A stretch of 64,000 nt of DNA, taken from assembly GCF_029278605.1 (NCBI RefSeq), contig NZ_CP119572.1:1-64000 (forward strand), given 5' to 3'. A model generated the notes under the pieces. The model saw nothing but the letters and a program-made list of their open reading frames with translations. It ran no database searches and was not told the DNA's origin. The DNA is from Cupriavidus sp. WKF15 (GTDB taxonomy: Bacteria > Pseudomonadota > Gammaproteobacteria > Burkholderiales > Burkholderiaceae). Both the position numbers and the translations under genes were made by a program. Shown here in pieces: positions 55,401 to 64,000 of the stretch (position 1 is the stretch's first letter; every line of letters begins with the position of its first letter).

Positions 55401-56084
55401 ATGAAAGTCCTGATTGTCCTGACGTCTCACGACCAGCTCGGCAATACCGGTGAAAAGACCGGCTTCTGGCTCGAGGAGCTGGCCGCGCCTTATTACGTGC
55501 TCAAGGATGCCGGCGTTGAAGTCACGCTTGCCTCCGTGAAGGGCGGTCAGCCGCCGCTCGACCCTAAGAGCAATGATCCCTCGTTCCAGACCGCGGCGAC
55601 GCGCCGCTTCGATGCCGATGCCGAGGCAAAGGCCACGCTCGCGTCTACGCAGAAGCTGTCCGATGTCTCGGCTGGCGACTACGACGCGGTGTTCTATCCG
55701 GGCGGACACGGACCAATGTGGGACCTCGCCGAGGATGCAAACTCCAAAGCCTTGATCGAAACCACTCTTGCAAGCGGCAAACCGGTCGCGCTGGTCTGCC
55801 ATGCGCCGGGCGTGCTGCGTCATGTAAAGGCGAAGGATGGGAGCCCGATGGTCAAGGGCAAGAACGTCACGGGCTTCACGAACGGCGAGGAGGCCGCGGT
55901 CGGCCTGACGGAAGTCGTGCCATTCCTGGTCGAGGACATGCTGAAGGCGAACGGCGCCAACTATTCCAAGGCAGGGGACTGGCAACCGTACGTCGTGACG
56001 GATGGCCTGCTGATCACGGGCCAGAATCCGGCGTCGTCGGATCCTGTCGCCCATGCGCTGCTGACGATGCTGAAGCATCGCTGA
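55401..56084 (+). CDS. DJ-1/PfpI-family class I glutamine amidotransferase-like protein
   Basis: 227 residues. Nucleophile elbow ALVCHAPG (Cys near 133) and upstream VFYPGGHGPMWDL fit the HchA/DJ-1/PfpI group, which acts as glyoxalase III or deglycase-like stress proteins. GGAG precedes ATG 55401. Stand-alone gene between the AraC regulator and a convergent LuxR regulator. Confidence 0.92.
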   Translation: MKVLIVLTSHDQLGNTGEKTGFWLEELAAPYYVLKDAGVEVTLASVKGGQPPLDPKSNDPSFQTAATRRFDADAEAKATLASTQKLSDVSAGDYDAVFYPGGHGPMWDLAEDANSKALIETTLASGKPVALVCHAPGVLRHVKAKDGSPMVKGKNVTGFTNGEEAAVGLTEVVPFLVEDMLKANGANYSKAGDWQPYVVTDGLLITGQNPASSDPVAHALLTMLKHR

Positions 56085-56192
56085 CAGGGAAAGCGGGCAG
56101 GGCAGAAGGTGCCTGGTCGCGGATGCCGCGGTTCCAGGCCAAGCCGTGGCGATCCTTGGTTGCCCGCCGGGCGTTCCGCCGTTCCGCCGTCG

Positions 56193-57377
56193 TCAGCGGT
56201 CAGGCGACCGCTGAGACAGTACCCAAAGCATGGCGCCCACGGCTTCGGCCTGGGACCGCGTGCGGGTCTTGTCGTAGATCGCACGCAGTTGGGTGCGCAC
56301 GGTGTTGACAGAGACTCCTGCACTGGTGGCGTACTGGTCGGGTGTCTTGCCACTGACCAGTGCCTCGGCCACCGAGGATTCGGCTGCCGACAAGCCGAAG
56401 GCTTGCTGCAGTTGCCGCGCCGTCACCAGTGGCGTGGATCCGCGACGCCTGGCGGTGACCAGCATGGTGGCGTCGCCAAACACGGCTCTTGTGTCCTGGC
56501 CCGGCAGCAAGGTAATGCTGAGGAATACCTCGGGTGCCACGCCGGAGGCGACACCCAGCGCAAGGCTGGCGCCCTTGCGGGTTCTTGCCACATGCCGGAG
56601 CGTTGTTTGCAGGCTGTCCTGCTGCTCTGCCAGCGTTGCCGCCAGCCGCCCGTGCTGCAGTTTCAGGCAGGCGGCTTCGCGCAGCATGCTTTCGGCCGCC
56701 TTGTTGGCAAAGACGACGCGTGACTGCCTGTCCAGGGCAAAGACGGCAAGGCCCAGTTGCTCCATCAGTTCCGTGCCAAGCGCCGCGTCGCGATGCAGGA
56801 CCCTGGTGTCCTGCCAGAGATTGATGGCCCGCTGCAGGTGACCGGCCATGCCGGCCGCGGTGGCGCGTTCTTCGAGCGTGTAGGGCGGCCGGTCGGGCGC
56901 GCGAAGCAGGCCGAGGAGAATATTGTCGCTGCCCGCGCGGGCCAGACGCGCACCCATCAGATAGCGTATGCCTGACGGAATCTGGTAATCCTGGAAGAAC
57001 TCGCTTCGGGCGATATCCTGTTCGGTCAGGTAATCATCGCAACAGACGAATTTACCGATGGCGGCTTGTTCGACGAAGCTGCGTCGGGGATCAAGCGCAC
57101 CATAGTATTGGTCGTAGCGCTCGATTATCTCGTCCCATCGTACGTCGGGGGTATAGATGGAGAGATGTGGCGCATTGCGCACTGCATCCCAGCTGAACAT
57201 GTGGAATACATTGGCGCCCATTTTTTCCGAGACGATCTGAAATACCGCCAGAAATCCGTCCCGCCGGGCCGCGGCCTCATAGAGGTCCCCGATCAGATGA
57301 TCACCGATTAGCAAGGCGCCCTTCTCCCCAGGCGTGGCTGTCCGGGGGAGTCTTCCGAATCCGCGCCGCGCCGCCAT
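56193..57377 (-). CDS. LuxR-family regulator with PAS-like sensor
   Basis: 394 residues. C-terminal LuxR HTH: LSAAESSVAEALVSGKTPDQ then GVSVNTVRTQLRAIYDKT. A central PAS-like part (LGLAVFALDRQSRVVFANKAAE) suggests small-molecule or redox sensing. No receiver domain or autoinducer-binding signature, so it is not a typical quorum receptor. Convergent with the DJ-1 gene. Confidence 0.85.
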   Translation of the reverse strand: MAARRGFGRLPRTATPGEKGALLIGDHLIGDLYEAAARRDGFLAVFQIVSEKMGANVFHMFSWDAVRNAPHLSIYTPDVRWDEIIERYDQYYGALDPRRSFVEQAAIGKFVCCDDYLTEQDIARSEFFQDYQIPSGIRYLMGARLARAGSDNILLGLLRAPDRPPYTLEERATAAGMAGHLQRAINLWQDTRVLHRDAALGTELMEQLGLAVFALDRQSRVVFANKAAESMLREAACLKLQHGRLAATLAEQQDSLQTTLRHVARTRKGASLALGVASGVAPEVFLSITLLPGQDTRAVFGDATMLVTARRRGSTPLVTARQLQQAFGLSAAESSVAEALVSGKTPDQYATSAGVSVNTVRTQLRAIYDKTRTRSQAEAVGAMLWVLSQRSPDR

Positions 57378-57700
57378 TATTCACTGCGTTGTTTTCCGCA
57401 GGCTATCACAGGCATTCCGGGTGGACAGTTGGTTTTTTGAGATTTTCATCAGAATGAATGATGCCGGCCATTTGGAGTTCTTGCAGAATTCCCCCAACTC
57501 CGTGGCTGCACCGCCTGAATTGATAAAAATGCCGCGGCAGAGGGGTCAGTAAATGATCGAGAATGCACTCGACGTCATTTATATGACGGGTTTCCAGAGG
57601 GGTCCTGGTTTGTCCATGCCAGAGGGGGATTGACTATCCGGCAGGAGCGGATGGTCATTATTTTTTGTCGTTTTTTAAATAACGGTACGGGGAAGAAATA
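57378..57700. promoter_or_regulatory. Divergent intergenic region LuxR / lipoprotein
   Basis: 323 bp between two divergent genes, AT-richer than the surroundings, especially 57655-57700 (TTATTTTTTGTCG then TTTTTTAAATAACGG). It must hold both promoters. GGGGAAGAAATA before ATG 57701 is a good ribosome site. I could not fix -35/-10 pairs. Confidence 0.4.
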
Positions 57701-59791
57701 ATGAGGTTTACACCCATTGCATTTAGTGTTGCGGTGCTGGCGTTATCGGCTTGTGGAGGGGGCGGGGATTCGTCGGTAGGAACCGCGCCCACTACCACGC
57801 AACCTGGGACTAACGCCCCCAAGCAAACGGTCACCGGCGTAGCGGCAACCGGCGCGGCAATGCAGGGCGCTACGGTGACGCTGACGGACGCGGGCGGCAA
57901 GTCGGTCAACTGCCCGGCCGACGCCACCACGGGCTCATTCCAGTGCGATGTGACCGGCCTGGCCGCCCCGTTCGTGCTGGTCGCCACCGGCAACGTGGCG
58001 GACTCGCAGGCAACGCTGATCAGCCTGAGTGCGACTGCGGGCACGCAGACCATCAATATCACGCCGCTGACCAACGCCATTGCGGCGACGATCATCGGTG
58101 ACAACCCGACCAAGCTGCTGAGCGACACGAGCCTGCTGCAGTCCAAGGTCACGACGTCGTCGATCAGCACCACGGTGAAGGCCTACTCGGACGCGCTGGC
58201 CGATCTGCTGGCCGCCACAGGCAATGCCGGCGTGGACCTGATCTCCGGCCCGCTGACCGCTGGCGCACCGGGGCTGGACCGTTTGCTGGACCAGGTGAAG
58301 GTCAACGTGCTGCCCAATGGGGGCGTGCAGCTTTCATCCGTGGCGGGCGCTTCGAGCGATACGCCCGCCGTGCTCCAGCTGGCGCCGGGCGTGGCGCCGA
58401 CGGCCAGTGACTCGGCCAGCCTGCCAAGCGTGGCCACGATTGGTGGTGCGCCTGTGTCCAACCTGCCGGTTGCCAGCGACCTCGCCGGGCTGCAAGCTGC
58501 GTTCAACCAGTGCTTTGGCGGTTCGTCGACGGCATCGGCACGGCAGAGCGGCAGCATCGCCGCCTGCAGTCAGATCGTCGTTGACGACGTGGCGCCCGGC
58601 GTGCGGCAGGCAGGTGTTCCCGCCACTTACCTTAGTAATGGCGCAAACGTCGACCAGGATCTGGGTGCCGGCATCGTTGCCGACGATGCCATGAACGGCG
58701 CCGTCTTCAGCTTGCCGGAAATCATCCGCGTGCAGGCAGCCGACAAGGTCTGGATCAAGGTGTCCTGGACGCGTGCCGATGGTATTCGCGATGGCATGCA
58801 GCAGATCGCGCAGATCGCCCTGCAGCCATCCGCGCGCACCAGCAGCGACAATGGCTGGCGCCTGATTGGCAACCAACGGGCGATTCTGAGCAAGGTCAAT
58901 GGCAATGCACAGCGCTGGGACTGGTTGAATCCGGCCAAACCGTTCACCGGGACCAATGCCTATGTCAGCTCGTTGACCCTGCAGGTGGCGACGGTCGACA
59001 AGGATGGGGTAGCGGTGGACTTCGCCATCGTGTCGGGTCCGGGGCTGCACAATGGGGTTCTGCTCAAGCCCAGCTCGGGCGTCTGCGACACGCTCAATAT
59101 TCAGGCCCAGCTCAAGGCGGGAGAAACCGCCAGCGACGTACTGTCCAAATACCCTGGTGTACAGCCCGGCTGCCGGAATAACTACCGCCTGGCGGGAGTT
59201 GCCCAGGATGTGTCTGCGCAGGGCTCGTTCACATGGCCGAACAACTCCGCCTGGTCAAATCCACAACTGAGCGCCGCGGACCTGGGGGCCATTACCCCGT
59301 TCAGCGTCTACACTTTTGACATCTACCGCTACGACAAGACCACCACTCCGTGGACGCCGAAGCAAGTCTATTCCTACCCGGTCCGTCTGCGCACCCCGCC
59401 GCCGGCTCCGGATACGCTGCGCCAGTATGCATGGCAGGATGTCAGCAAGGAGGCGCGTGACCTGCTGACGCCGGGTTCCAGCACGACGTTCACTGGCGGC
59501 GCGACTTTCCCGATGAGCTGGACCTCGGCTTCGGGTGTACCGTTCGTAAAGAAGACCAACGTGCAGATCCGGTCGACCATTGGCGCGCCGCAGGTGTTTG
59601 TCAGCGGCACGGCGCGTGCCAAGCCGGCGGCGGCCAACACGGTGGTCAGGCTGGCTGTGCCGGGCGACCAGGGGGCCTCCTTCCCGTCGGTTGCGGCGGC
59701 GACTGGCGCGACCGACATGTCGTTTGCCAACCTGAACTGGTCGGACGCGTTCGACCTGAACTTCAGCACCAGCGTGGAATACGACCACTGA
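57701..59791 (+). CDS. Large surface lipoprotein, unknown function
   Basis: 696 residues. Signal sequence MRFTPIAFSVAVLALSAC with lipobox LSAC (Cys18) followed by GGGGDSS, a lipoprotein linker. Residues about 45-130 resemble a carboxypeptidase-regulatory-like beta-sandwich (ATGAAMQGATVTLTDAGG), as also seen in the gene at the right window edge. The rest is Ser/Thr/Ala-rich and unrecognised. A clear terminator follows. Confidence 0.8.
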   Translation: MRFTPIAFSVAVLALSACGGGGDSSVGTAPTTTQPGTNAPKQTVTGVAATGAAMQGATVTLTDAGGKSVNCPADATTGSFQCDVTGLAAPFVLVATGNVADSQATLISLSATAGTQTINITPLTNAIAATIIGDNPTKLLSDTSLLQSKVTTSSISTTVKAYSDALADLLAATGNAGVDLISGPLTAGAPGLDRLLDQVKVNVLPNGGVQLSSVAGASSDTPAVLQLAPGVAPTASDSASLPSVATIGGAPVSNLPVASDLAGLQAAFNQCFGGSSTASARQSGSIAACSQIVVDDVAPGVRQAGVPATYLSNGANVDQDLGAGIVADDAMNGAVFSLPEIIRVQAADKVWIKVSWTRADGIRDGMQQIAQIALQPSARTSSDNGWRLIGNQRAILSKVNGNAQRWDWLNPAKPFTGTNAYVSSLTLQVATVDKDGVAVDFAIVSGPGLHNGVLLKPSSGVCDTLNIQAQLKAGETASDVLSKYPGVQPGCRNNYRLAGVAQDVSAQGSFTWPNNSAWSNPQLSAADLGAITPFSVYTFDIYRYDKTTTPWTPKQVYSYPVRLRTPPPAPDTLRQYAWQDVSKEARDLLTPGSSTTFTGGATFPMSWTSASGVPFVKKTNVQIRSTIGAPQVFVSGTARAKPAAANTVVRLAVPGDQGASFPSVAAATGATDMSFANLNWSDAFDLNFSTSVEYDH

Positions 59792-59863
59792 AACAGTGAC
59801 GTCATTCTCCTCGCGCTGAGCGGTGGCCTGTTACGCTGCCGCGCAGCAAGGGATCGGCAATCG

Positions 59864-59893
59864 AAGGCCAGGGCTACCCGCCCTGGCCTTTTT
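59864..59893 (+). terminator. Rho-independent terminator, group II intron target
   Basis: AAGGCCAGGGC (59864-59874) pairs with GCCCTGGCCTT (59880-59890) over 11 bp with a 5-nt loop; the T-run is 59889-59893. The group II intron begins at 59896, just behind the T-run. Confidence 0.9.
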
Positions 59894-59895
59894 GC

Positions 59896-61747
59896 GTGCG
59901 CCCAGCATGGGCGCACTCTTGTGGGTGCAAGTCCCACCGTAAGTTGATCACAGCGAACGAAGCGAAGCGCAACTGCGTGAGGGTGACCGAGCGTGGGGAG
60001 GAAGCGTGGAGCGAAGCTGCGAGCCGAGGGACACGAACCGGATAGAAGGCGGTGCCGACCAGGACGAGCGGGCGCAATTCCGCGAAGTTCTTGTGATCAA
60101 GGGGAGGCGGCGTAAATCCGGCGGTTGTGCAGCGAAGGAGTGCGTTCTTACCTGGGGACGCCCCGCCTTGCGCCTGAAAGGGCGACGGCGTCGAGCCGGA
60201 GCGGGGTCTCAGCAGAGGTCATATTAGTTGGGGGTAGCGCCGGGAAGGCTCGAGTCCACCGACGAAGGACCGAACGAGAGGGAGTGTTCGAAGCCGTGTC
60301 GATGCAACAGGCATTGCGTCAGAAGCCCGCGCGAGCGGGGCGAGCGAGGGAAACGGACGGTGAAGCCGGCCGGGAACTCGCTCGTGACGAAGCCGGCGGC
60401 CCGCGACGCGAACCGGAGGACACAGGGTCGGCGCTGCTGGCAGCGGCGCTGACGCGAGAGAACCTGAAGCAGGCGTTCAGGCGGGTCCGACGCAACAAGG
60501 GTGCCGCTGGCGTAGACGGTCTGGATATTGATCAGACCGCTCGCCATCTGGTGTCGGCGTGGCCGGAGATTCGCCAGCAACTGCTCAAGGGGACGTACCG
60601 GCCCAGTCCGGTACGGCGGGTAACGATTCCGAAGCCGGACGGAGGCGAGCGTGAGCTTGGTATCGCGACGGTGACGGATCGGTTGATCCAGCAGGCGCTG
60701 TTGCAGGTATTGCAGCCGATTCTGGACCCTACCTTCAGCGAGCATAGCTATGGCTTCCGTCCCGGCAGGCGTGCGCACGACGCGGTGCTAGCCGCACAGT
60801 CGTACGTGCAATCGGGTCGGCGAATAGTGGTGGACGTGGACTTGGAAAAATTTTTTGACCGAGTCAACCACGACATCCTGATTGATCGCCTACAGAAGCG
60901 CATCGAGGACCCCGGAGTCATCCGGCTGGTCCGGGCGTATCTGAACAGCGGGCTGATGGATGGCGGGGTGGTGCTGCAACGGTACGAGGGCACGCCGCAG
61001 GGCGGTCCCCTGTCGCCGTTGCTGGCCAACGTGCTGCTCGATGAGGTGGACAAGGAGTTGGAGTGCCGAGGCCATTGCTTCGTGCGCTACGCCGACGATG
61101 CGAACGTGTACGTTCGCAGTCGGAGGGCGGGCGAGCGGGTGATGGCGCTGTTGCGGCGGCTGTACGGCAAGTTGCGCCTGAAGGTCAACGAGGCAAAGAG
61201 CGCGGTGGCGAGCGCGTTTGGCCGCAAATTCCTCGGCTACAGCTTCTGGGTAGCCGCAGGAGTGGTCAAGCGCAAGGTGGCCGTTAAGCCGCTGCTGACG
61301 TTCAAACAACGCATCCGCGAACTGACCGGTCGCTCAGGCGGCCGGAGTCTACGTGCGGTCGTGGAGCGGCTGCAGCCATATGTACGGGGTTGGAAGGCCT
61401 ACTTCCGGCTGGCGCAAACACCTCATGTCTGGCGAAAGCTGGACGAATGGATGCGTCATCGGTTGCGCGCGATCCAACTCAAGCATTGGCGCTACGGCAC
61501 TACGATCTACCGGGAATTGCGGGCGCTGGGGGCTGCGCATGCGACAGCCCAGCGGGTGGCGGCCAACAGCCGCTGCTGGTGGCGCAACAGCGATGGCGAG
61601 CTAAACCGCGTGCTGAATATCGCCTTCTTCGACCTACTGGGGATGCCTCGCCTTGCTTAACCTCAACCTCTCGAACCGCCCGGTGCGGACCCGCATGCCG
61701 GGTGGTGTGGCAGGGGCGCAGCCCGGATGGCTGCCTCCTATGCCGAT
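59896..61747 (+). mobile_element. Group II intron (IIC-like) with maturase
   Basis: The 5' end GTGCGCCCAGCATGGGCGCAC is a typical bacterial group II start. The 3' end shows domain V-like sequence from about 61675 (GAACCGCCCGGTGCGG ... GGTGGTGTGG) and a domain VI ending CCTATGCCGAT near 61747. Insertion directly behind a terminator hairpin is the known habit of class IIC introns. The 59896-60301 leader is ribozyme domain I-IV sequence. Confidence 0.85.
60302..61660 (+). CDS. ltrA: Group II intron reverse transcriptase/maturase
   Basis: 452 residues from ATG 60302 (the frame is open from 60125 and a GTG start at 60284 is also possible). Reverse transcriptase blocks are complete: RRNKGAAGVDGLDID, YGFRPGRRAHDAV, GTPQGGPLSPLLANVLLDE and the catalytic FVRYADDANVYV. 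The maturase/X domain ends LNIAFFDLLGMPRLA. No HNH endonuclease domain follows, again as in class IIC. It acts as splicing maturase and in retrohoming. Confidence 0.93.
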   Translation: MQQALRQKPARAGRARETDGEAGRELARDEAGGPRREPEDTGSALLAAALTRENLKQAFRRVRRNKGAAGVDGLDIDQTARHLVSAWPEIRQQLLKGTYRPSPVRRVTIPKPDGGERELGIATVTDRLIQQALLQVLQPILDPTFSEHSYGFRPGRRAHDAVLAAQSYVQSGRRIVVDVDLEKFFDRVNHDILIDRLQKRIEDPGVIRLVRAYLNSGLMDGGVVLQRYEGTPQGGPLSPLLANVLLDEVDKELECRGHCFVRYADDANVYVRSRRAGERVMALLRRLYGKLRLKVNEAKSAVASAFGRKFLGYSFWVAAGVVKRKVAVKPLLTFKQRIRELTGRSGGRSLRAVVERLQPYVRGWKAYFRLAQTPHVWRKLDEWMRHRLRAIQLKHWRYGTTIYRELRALGAAHATAQRVAANSRCWWRNSDGELNRVLNIAFFDLLGMPRLA

Positions 61748-61769
61748 TGGGGCCCCGTGCCGGGCGCGC

Positions 61770-62444
61770 CTAGTAGACCCCCGGCACCATCCTCCACGTC
61801 CTCGCGCAATACGCCTCGTACTCCGCCCCAAACTCCGACCGCAACATCGCTTCCTCTGCACGGATGCGCGCCACCAGAGGCGGGATCATCAGCAATGTCA
61901 GGATCACGCCTACGCCTGAGCGAAACGCCAGTACCCATCCCAGCGAGCTGATGACGAAGCCGAGGTAGCTCGGGTGCCGGATTACGCCGTACAGGCCAGT
62001 TGTCACCAGCTTGTGCCCGGGCTGGATCGCAACCAGCCCGCTGAATCGCTTGCCGAGGATGAACACGGGCACCAGCCTCAGTACGCCGCCCCCTGCGAAC
62101 AGCGCCACGCCGATCCAGCGCAGGGTGTCGCCGTCGAGGATCCAGAAGCCAATCCGGTCATTCCAGGCAGGCACATAGCCGGAAAGCAGGCCGAGCACGC
62201 CAAACGCGGCGAGCACCCAGCGATTGCCGCGGTCTTCACGTTCGCCGCTGCTGATGTTGCCCTGGGAGAAGACGGCCACCACGGCCAGTGCCATGGTCGC
62301 TTCGGCCAGTACGATGCGCGCCGGATGGGCAAAGAAAGGGGCGAAGCCGCCCCAGCCGATCACCGGAAGGGCCAGGTAGGCAAGGGTGCCTGCCAGGGTG
62401 AAGACAGCCATGCCAAGGGAAGAACGCATGCCGGGCTCCGCCAT
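61770..62444 (-). CDS. Isoprenylcysteine carboxyl methyltransferase-like membrane protein
   Basis: 224 residues with about five membrane helices. The C-terminal ICMT/PEMT region reads HKLVTTGLYGVIRHPSYLGF, then EEAMLRSEFGAEYEAYCART, with the RHPxYxG and E...Y motifs used for methyl donor binding. Bacterial members methylate unknown lipids or small molecules. ATG 62444 or ATG 62429 (better ribosome site) may be the start. It lies just beyond the group II intron 3' end on the opposite strand. Confidence 0.82.
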   Translation of the reverse strand: MAEPGMRSSLGMAVFTLAGTLAYLALPVIGWGGFAPFFAHPARIVLAEATMALAVVAVFSQGNISSGEREDRGNRWVLAAFGVLGLLSGYVPAWNDRIGFWILDGDTLRWIGVALFAGGGVLRLVPVFILGKRFSGLVAIQPGHKLVTTGLYGVIRHPSYLGFVISSLGWVLAFRSGVGVILTLLMIPPLVARIRAEEAMLRSEFGAEYEAYCARTWRMVPGVY

Positions 62445-62558
62445 GAGGAGAGTTCATATCCTCCAGCGTATGCCGTTTGGCCGCCGGTTGCAGGCACAGA
62501 CCAGCGGCCGGGCCGGCACTGCCGCGCAGGCAGTGCCGGCAGGCCTTTGCGCTAGCGG

Positions 62559-64000
62559 TCAGGCACCGATTGCCTGCCGGATCGCATTCACGACCTGGTC
62601 GAACACCGACTGCCTGAACAGCGGAATGGTCCGCTCCATCGACGCCGGCTCGATCTCCGCATACTGCAGGCGGCCGTTGCGCAGCGCGATGGCAAGGCGG
62701 CCACCTTCCTCCACGAACGAGCTGCCGCGCACGCCAGAACCGGCAGGCAGGTCATCCGGGTTCAGCTTGATGACGAGGATGTCGCGGTTGCCCGCGTAGC
62801 GCTCCCAGCCGATCTTGTCACTGTCGAGCAGCACCTGGTTGCCCTGCACGCTGATCAACTGCGCCTTGCCGTTCGCGTTGAGCGTCAGCGTGGCCGTGCC
62901 GAACGGGATTGGGAGGCCGAGCACGTCATCCACGGACTGGTAGGTCCGGTTGGCGTCGCCGATGTAGTTGCAGTGCGGCACGCCGTCGTCGGTCACCGGA
63001 GTGCCGATCGCGCACGAATAGAGCGTCACCGACACCAGGTCACGCTCGTGCGAGACAACGCCGAGATACGCGTTGCTGTCCGCGGCGAAGGTGCCCGGGA
63101 CGCGCAGCGCGAGCGTGTCGTCGATCCAGCCGGCGAGCGTGGCGCCGATGCCCTTGCCGCCCAGTTCCGCGCGGCGCACGACCAGCTTTTCGACAAGGCC
63201 GCTGTTCTGGTCCTGCACGGTTGCCTGGTTGCCGCCGATGCTCTGCACCAGGACAGGCCTGTTCTGGTCGGCTTCGCTCAGCACACCTGTCCACGTGCCG
63301 TCGGCACGCAACTGGTACTCGCTGGACCACGGGCCCGAAGGAATCCCATCGACCCAAACGTTCGAGGTGGCGTTGTAGTACTGATCCTTACCGGTCAGTT
63401 CGTTGCCGACCAGCGTGTAGCGGATTCGCAGCAGGGTCGGCGGGTTCGTGTAGGTGACGCCGTCAACGGTATACAGCGGCTCGGCCATCAGCGCCTTCAG
63501 GTCCACGTCGTCGGTGAACACCGGACGCGCGGCAAGCCTGTCCACATCGGCCTGCGTCACGGAGGCGAAGTCGCCGCCCTTTTCCGCGATGGCGTTCAGG
63601 ACGCCGCGCACGGTGTCGCGGTCGGCGCTGCCGGACTTGGCGAACGACGTCACCTTGTCCACGACCTTGCTGGCGAATGCGCTGGCAGTGTTGTTGCCGC
63701 TGGCGATGTAGTCATCCTTGAGGTCGACCGATCCGCCCAGCAGCGCGATCACGCTGCGCTGGGCGGCCGCACGGCTCTGGCCGGCATCGACCAGCGCCTG
63801 CACCATGGTCGTCAGCGGGGTGACGTGCTGGCTGGTGGCGCCGTCGATCTCCGTGCTCAGCGTGAAGCTGGCCGGGAACGTGTAGTTCGGCCGCGACAGG
63901 TCCTTGGTGTTGGCATCGACCATGACGAGCAGTCGCTTGCCGATGACGTTGCCGTTGGTCACCAGGCCGAAGTTGCCGCTGCCGTCGGTCTTGGCGCTCG
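62559..64000 (-). CDS. Putative surface/lipoprotein, N-terminus beyond window
   Basis: At least 480 residues, running leftward; the frame is open to the window edge (AKTDGSGNFGLVTNG before the internal GTG 63962), so the real start lies outside. Contents: ARxG-type calcium-poor beta-rich sequence with ITLT-like STEIDGATSQHVTPLTTMVQ near the start, later TLTLNANGKAQLISVQGNQ. The layout (a carboxypeptidase-like modular start, then a region ending TPLTTMVQ or TPLTNAI) recalls the lipoprotein at 57701-59791. Function unknown. Confidence 0.72.
   Translation of the reverse strand, partial: SAKTDGSGNFGLVTNGNVIGKRLLVMVDANTKDLSRPNYTFPASFTLSTEIDGATSQHVTPLTTMVQALVDAGQSRAAAQRSVIALLGGSVDLKDDYIASGNNTASAFASKVVDKVTSFAKSGSADRDTVRGVLNAIAEKGGDFASVTQADVDRLAARPVFTDDVDLKALMAEPLYTVDGVTYTNPPTLLRIRYTLVGNELTGKDQYYNATSNVWVDGIPSGPWSSEYQLRADGTWTGVLSEADQNRPVLVQSIGGNQATVQDQNSGLVEKLVVRRAELGGKGIGATLAGWIDDTLALRVPGTFAADSNAYLGVVSHERDLVSVTLYSCAIGTPVTDDGVPHCNYIGDANRTYQSVDDVLGLPIPFGTATLTLNANGKAQLISVQGNQVLLDSDKIGWERYAGNRDILVIKLNPDDLPAGSGVRGSSFVEEGGRLAIALRNGRLQYAEIEPASMERTIPLFRQSVFDQVVNAIRQAIGA

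Overview
The window reads as the replication-origin region of a high-GC beta-proteobacterial chromosome. The order dnaA-dnaN-gyrB at the left edge, C-ending codon use and the family mix (BKACE and TauD enzymes, DUF445, a GGDEF/EAL protein) fit Burkholderiaceae, most likely Cupriavidus or a close relative. This genus call is inference.

Layout. 1-5.3 kb: core genes dnaA (cut by the window edge), dnaN and gyrB. 5.3-47.8 kb: a long accessory island inserted between gyrB and a DUF445 membrane protein gene, almost entirely mobile and anti-mobile functions. 47.9-64 kb: ordinary chromosomal genes (DUF445, CBS-PAS-GGDEF-EAL, TauD/BKACE with a divergent AraC regulator, DJ-1/PfpI, LuxR, two lipoprotein-like surface proteins, an isoprenylcysteine-methyltransferase-like protein), interrupted by a group II intron sitting directly behind a terminator.

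Inside the island, left to right: (1) a tight three-gene cluster of two HAD-phosphoribosyltransferase proteins and a DprA/SLOG protein, a candidate nucleotide-based defence system; (2) a type II restriction-modification locus with a C5 methyltransferase, a NotI-like nuclease, Vsr and an OLD-like ATPase-TOPRIM protein; (3) a Tn7-like transposition operon tnsA-tnsB-tnsC-tniQ whose TniQ carries about five tandem winged-helix-like modules, followed by coupled small genes and a CX5R phosphatase; (4) cargo with an IS5 element, an XRE regulator behind a perfect 18-bp inverted repeat, a LOTUS-domain protein, an EAK-nuclease-like protein and several unknowns; (5) two copies of a roughly 330-nt conserved non-coding element that I interpret as orphan HEARO/omega RNAs left from IscB elements; (6) a complete Wadjet system (jetABCD) with rmuC downstream and a divergent WYL repressor over two tandem 16-bp operators; (7) a large serine recombinase operon with two ParB/RepB-like genes and a zinc-ribbon gene, plus two decayed relatives of the same element, short direct-repeat arrays, helicase debris and a filamentous-haemagglutinin remnant.

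Working together: the island behaves as a defence and mobility hotspot behind gyrB. Wadjet cleaves plasmid-like circles, the R-M locus restricts unmethylated DNA, the PRTase/DprA cluster is an unexplained candidate, and at least three unrelated DNA-moving machineries (Tn7-like, serine recombinase with ParB, IscB remnants) have built the region. The outer ends of the Tn7-like element could not be fixed by eye.
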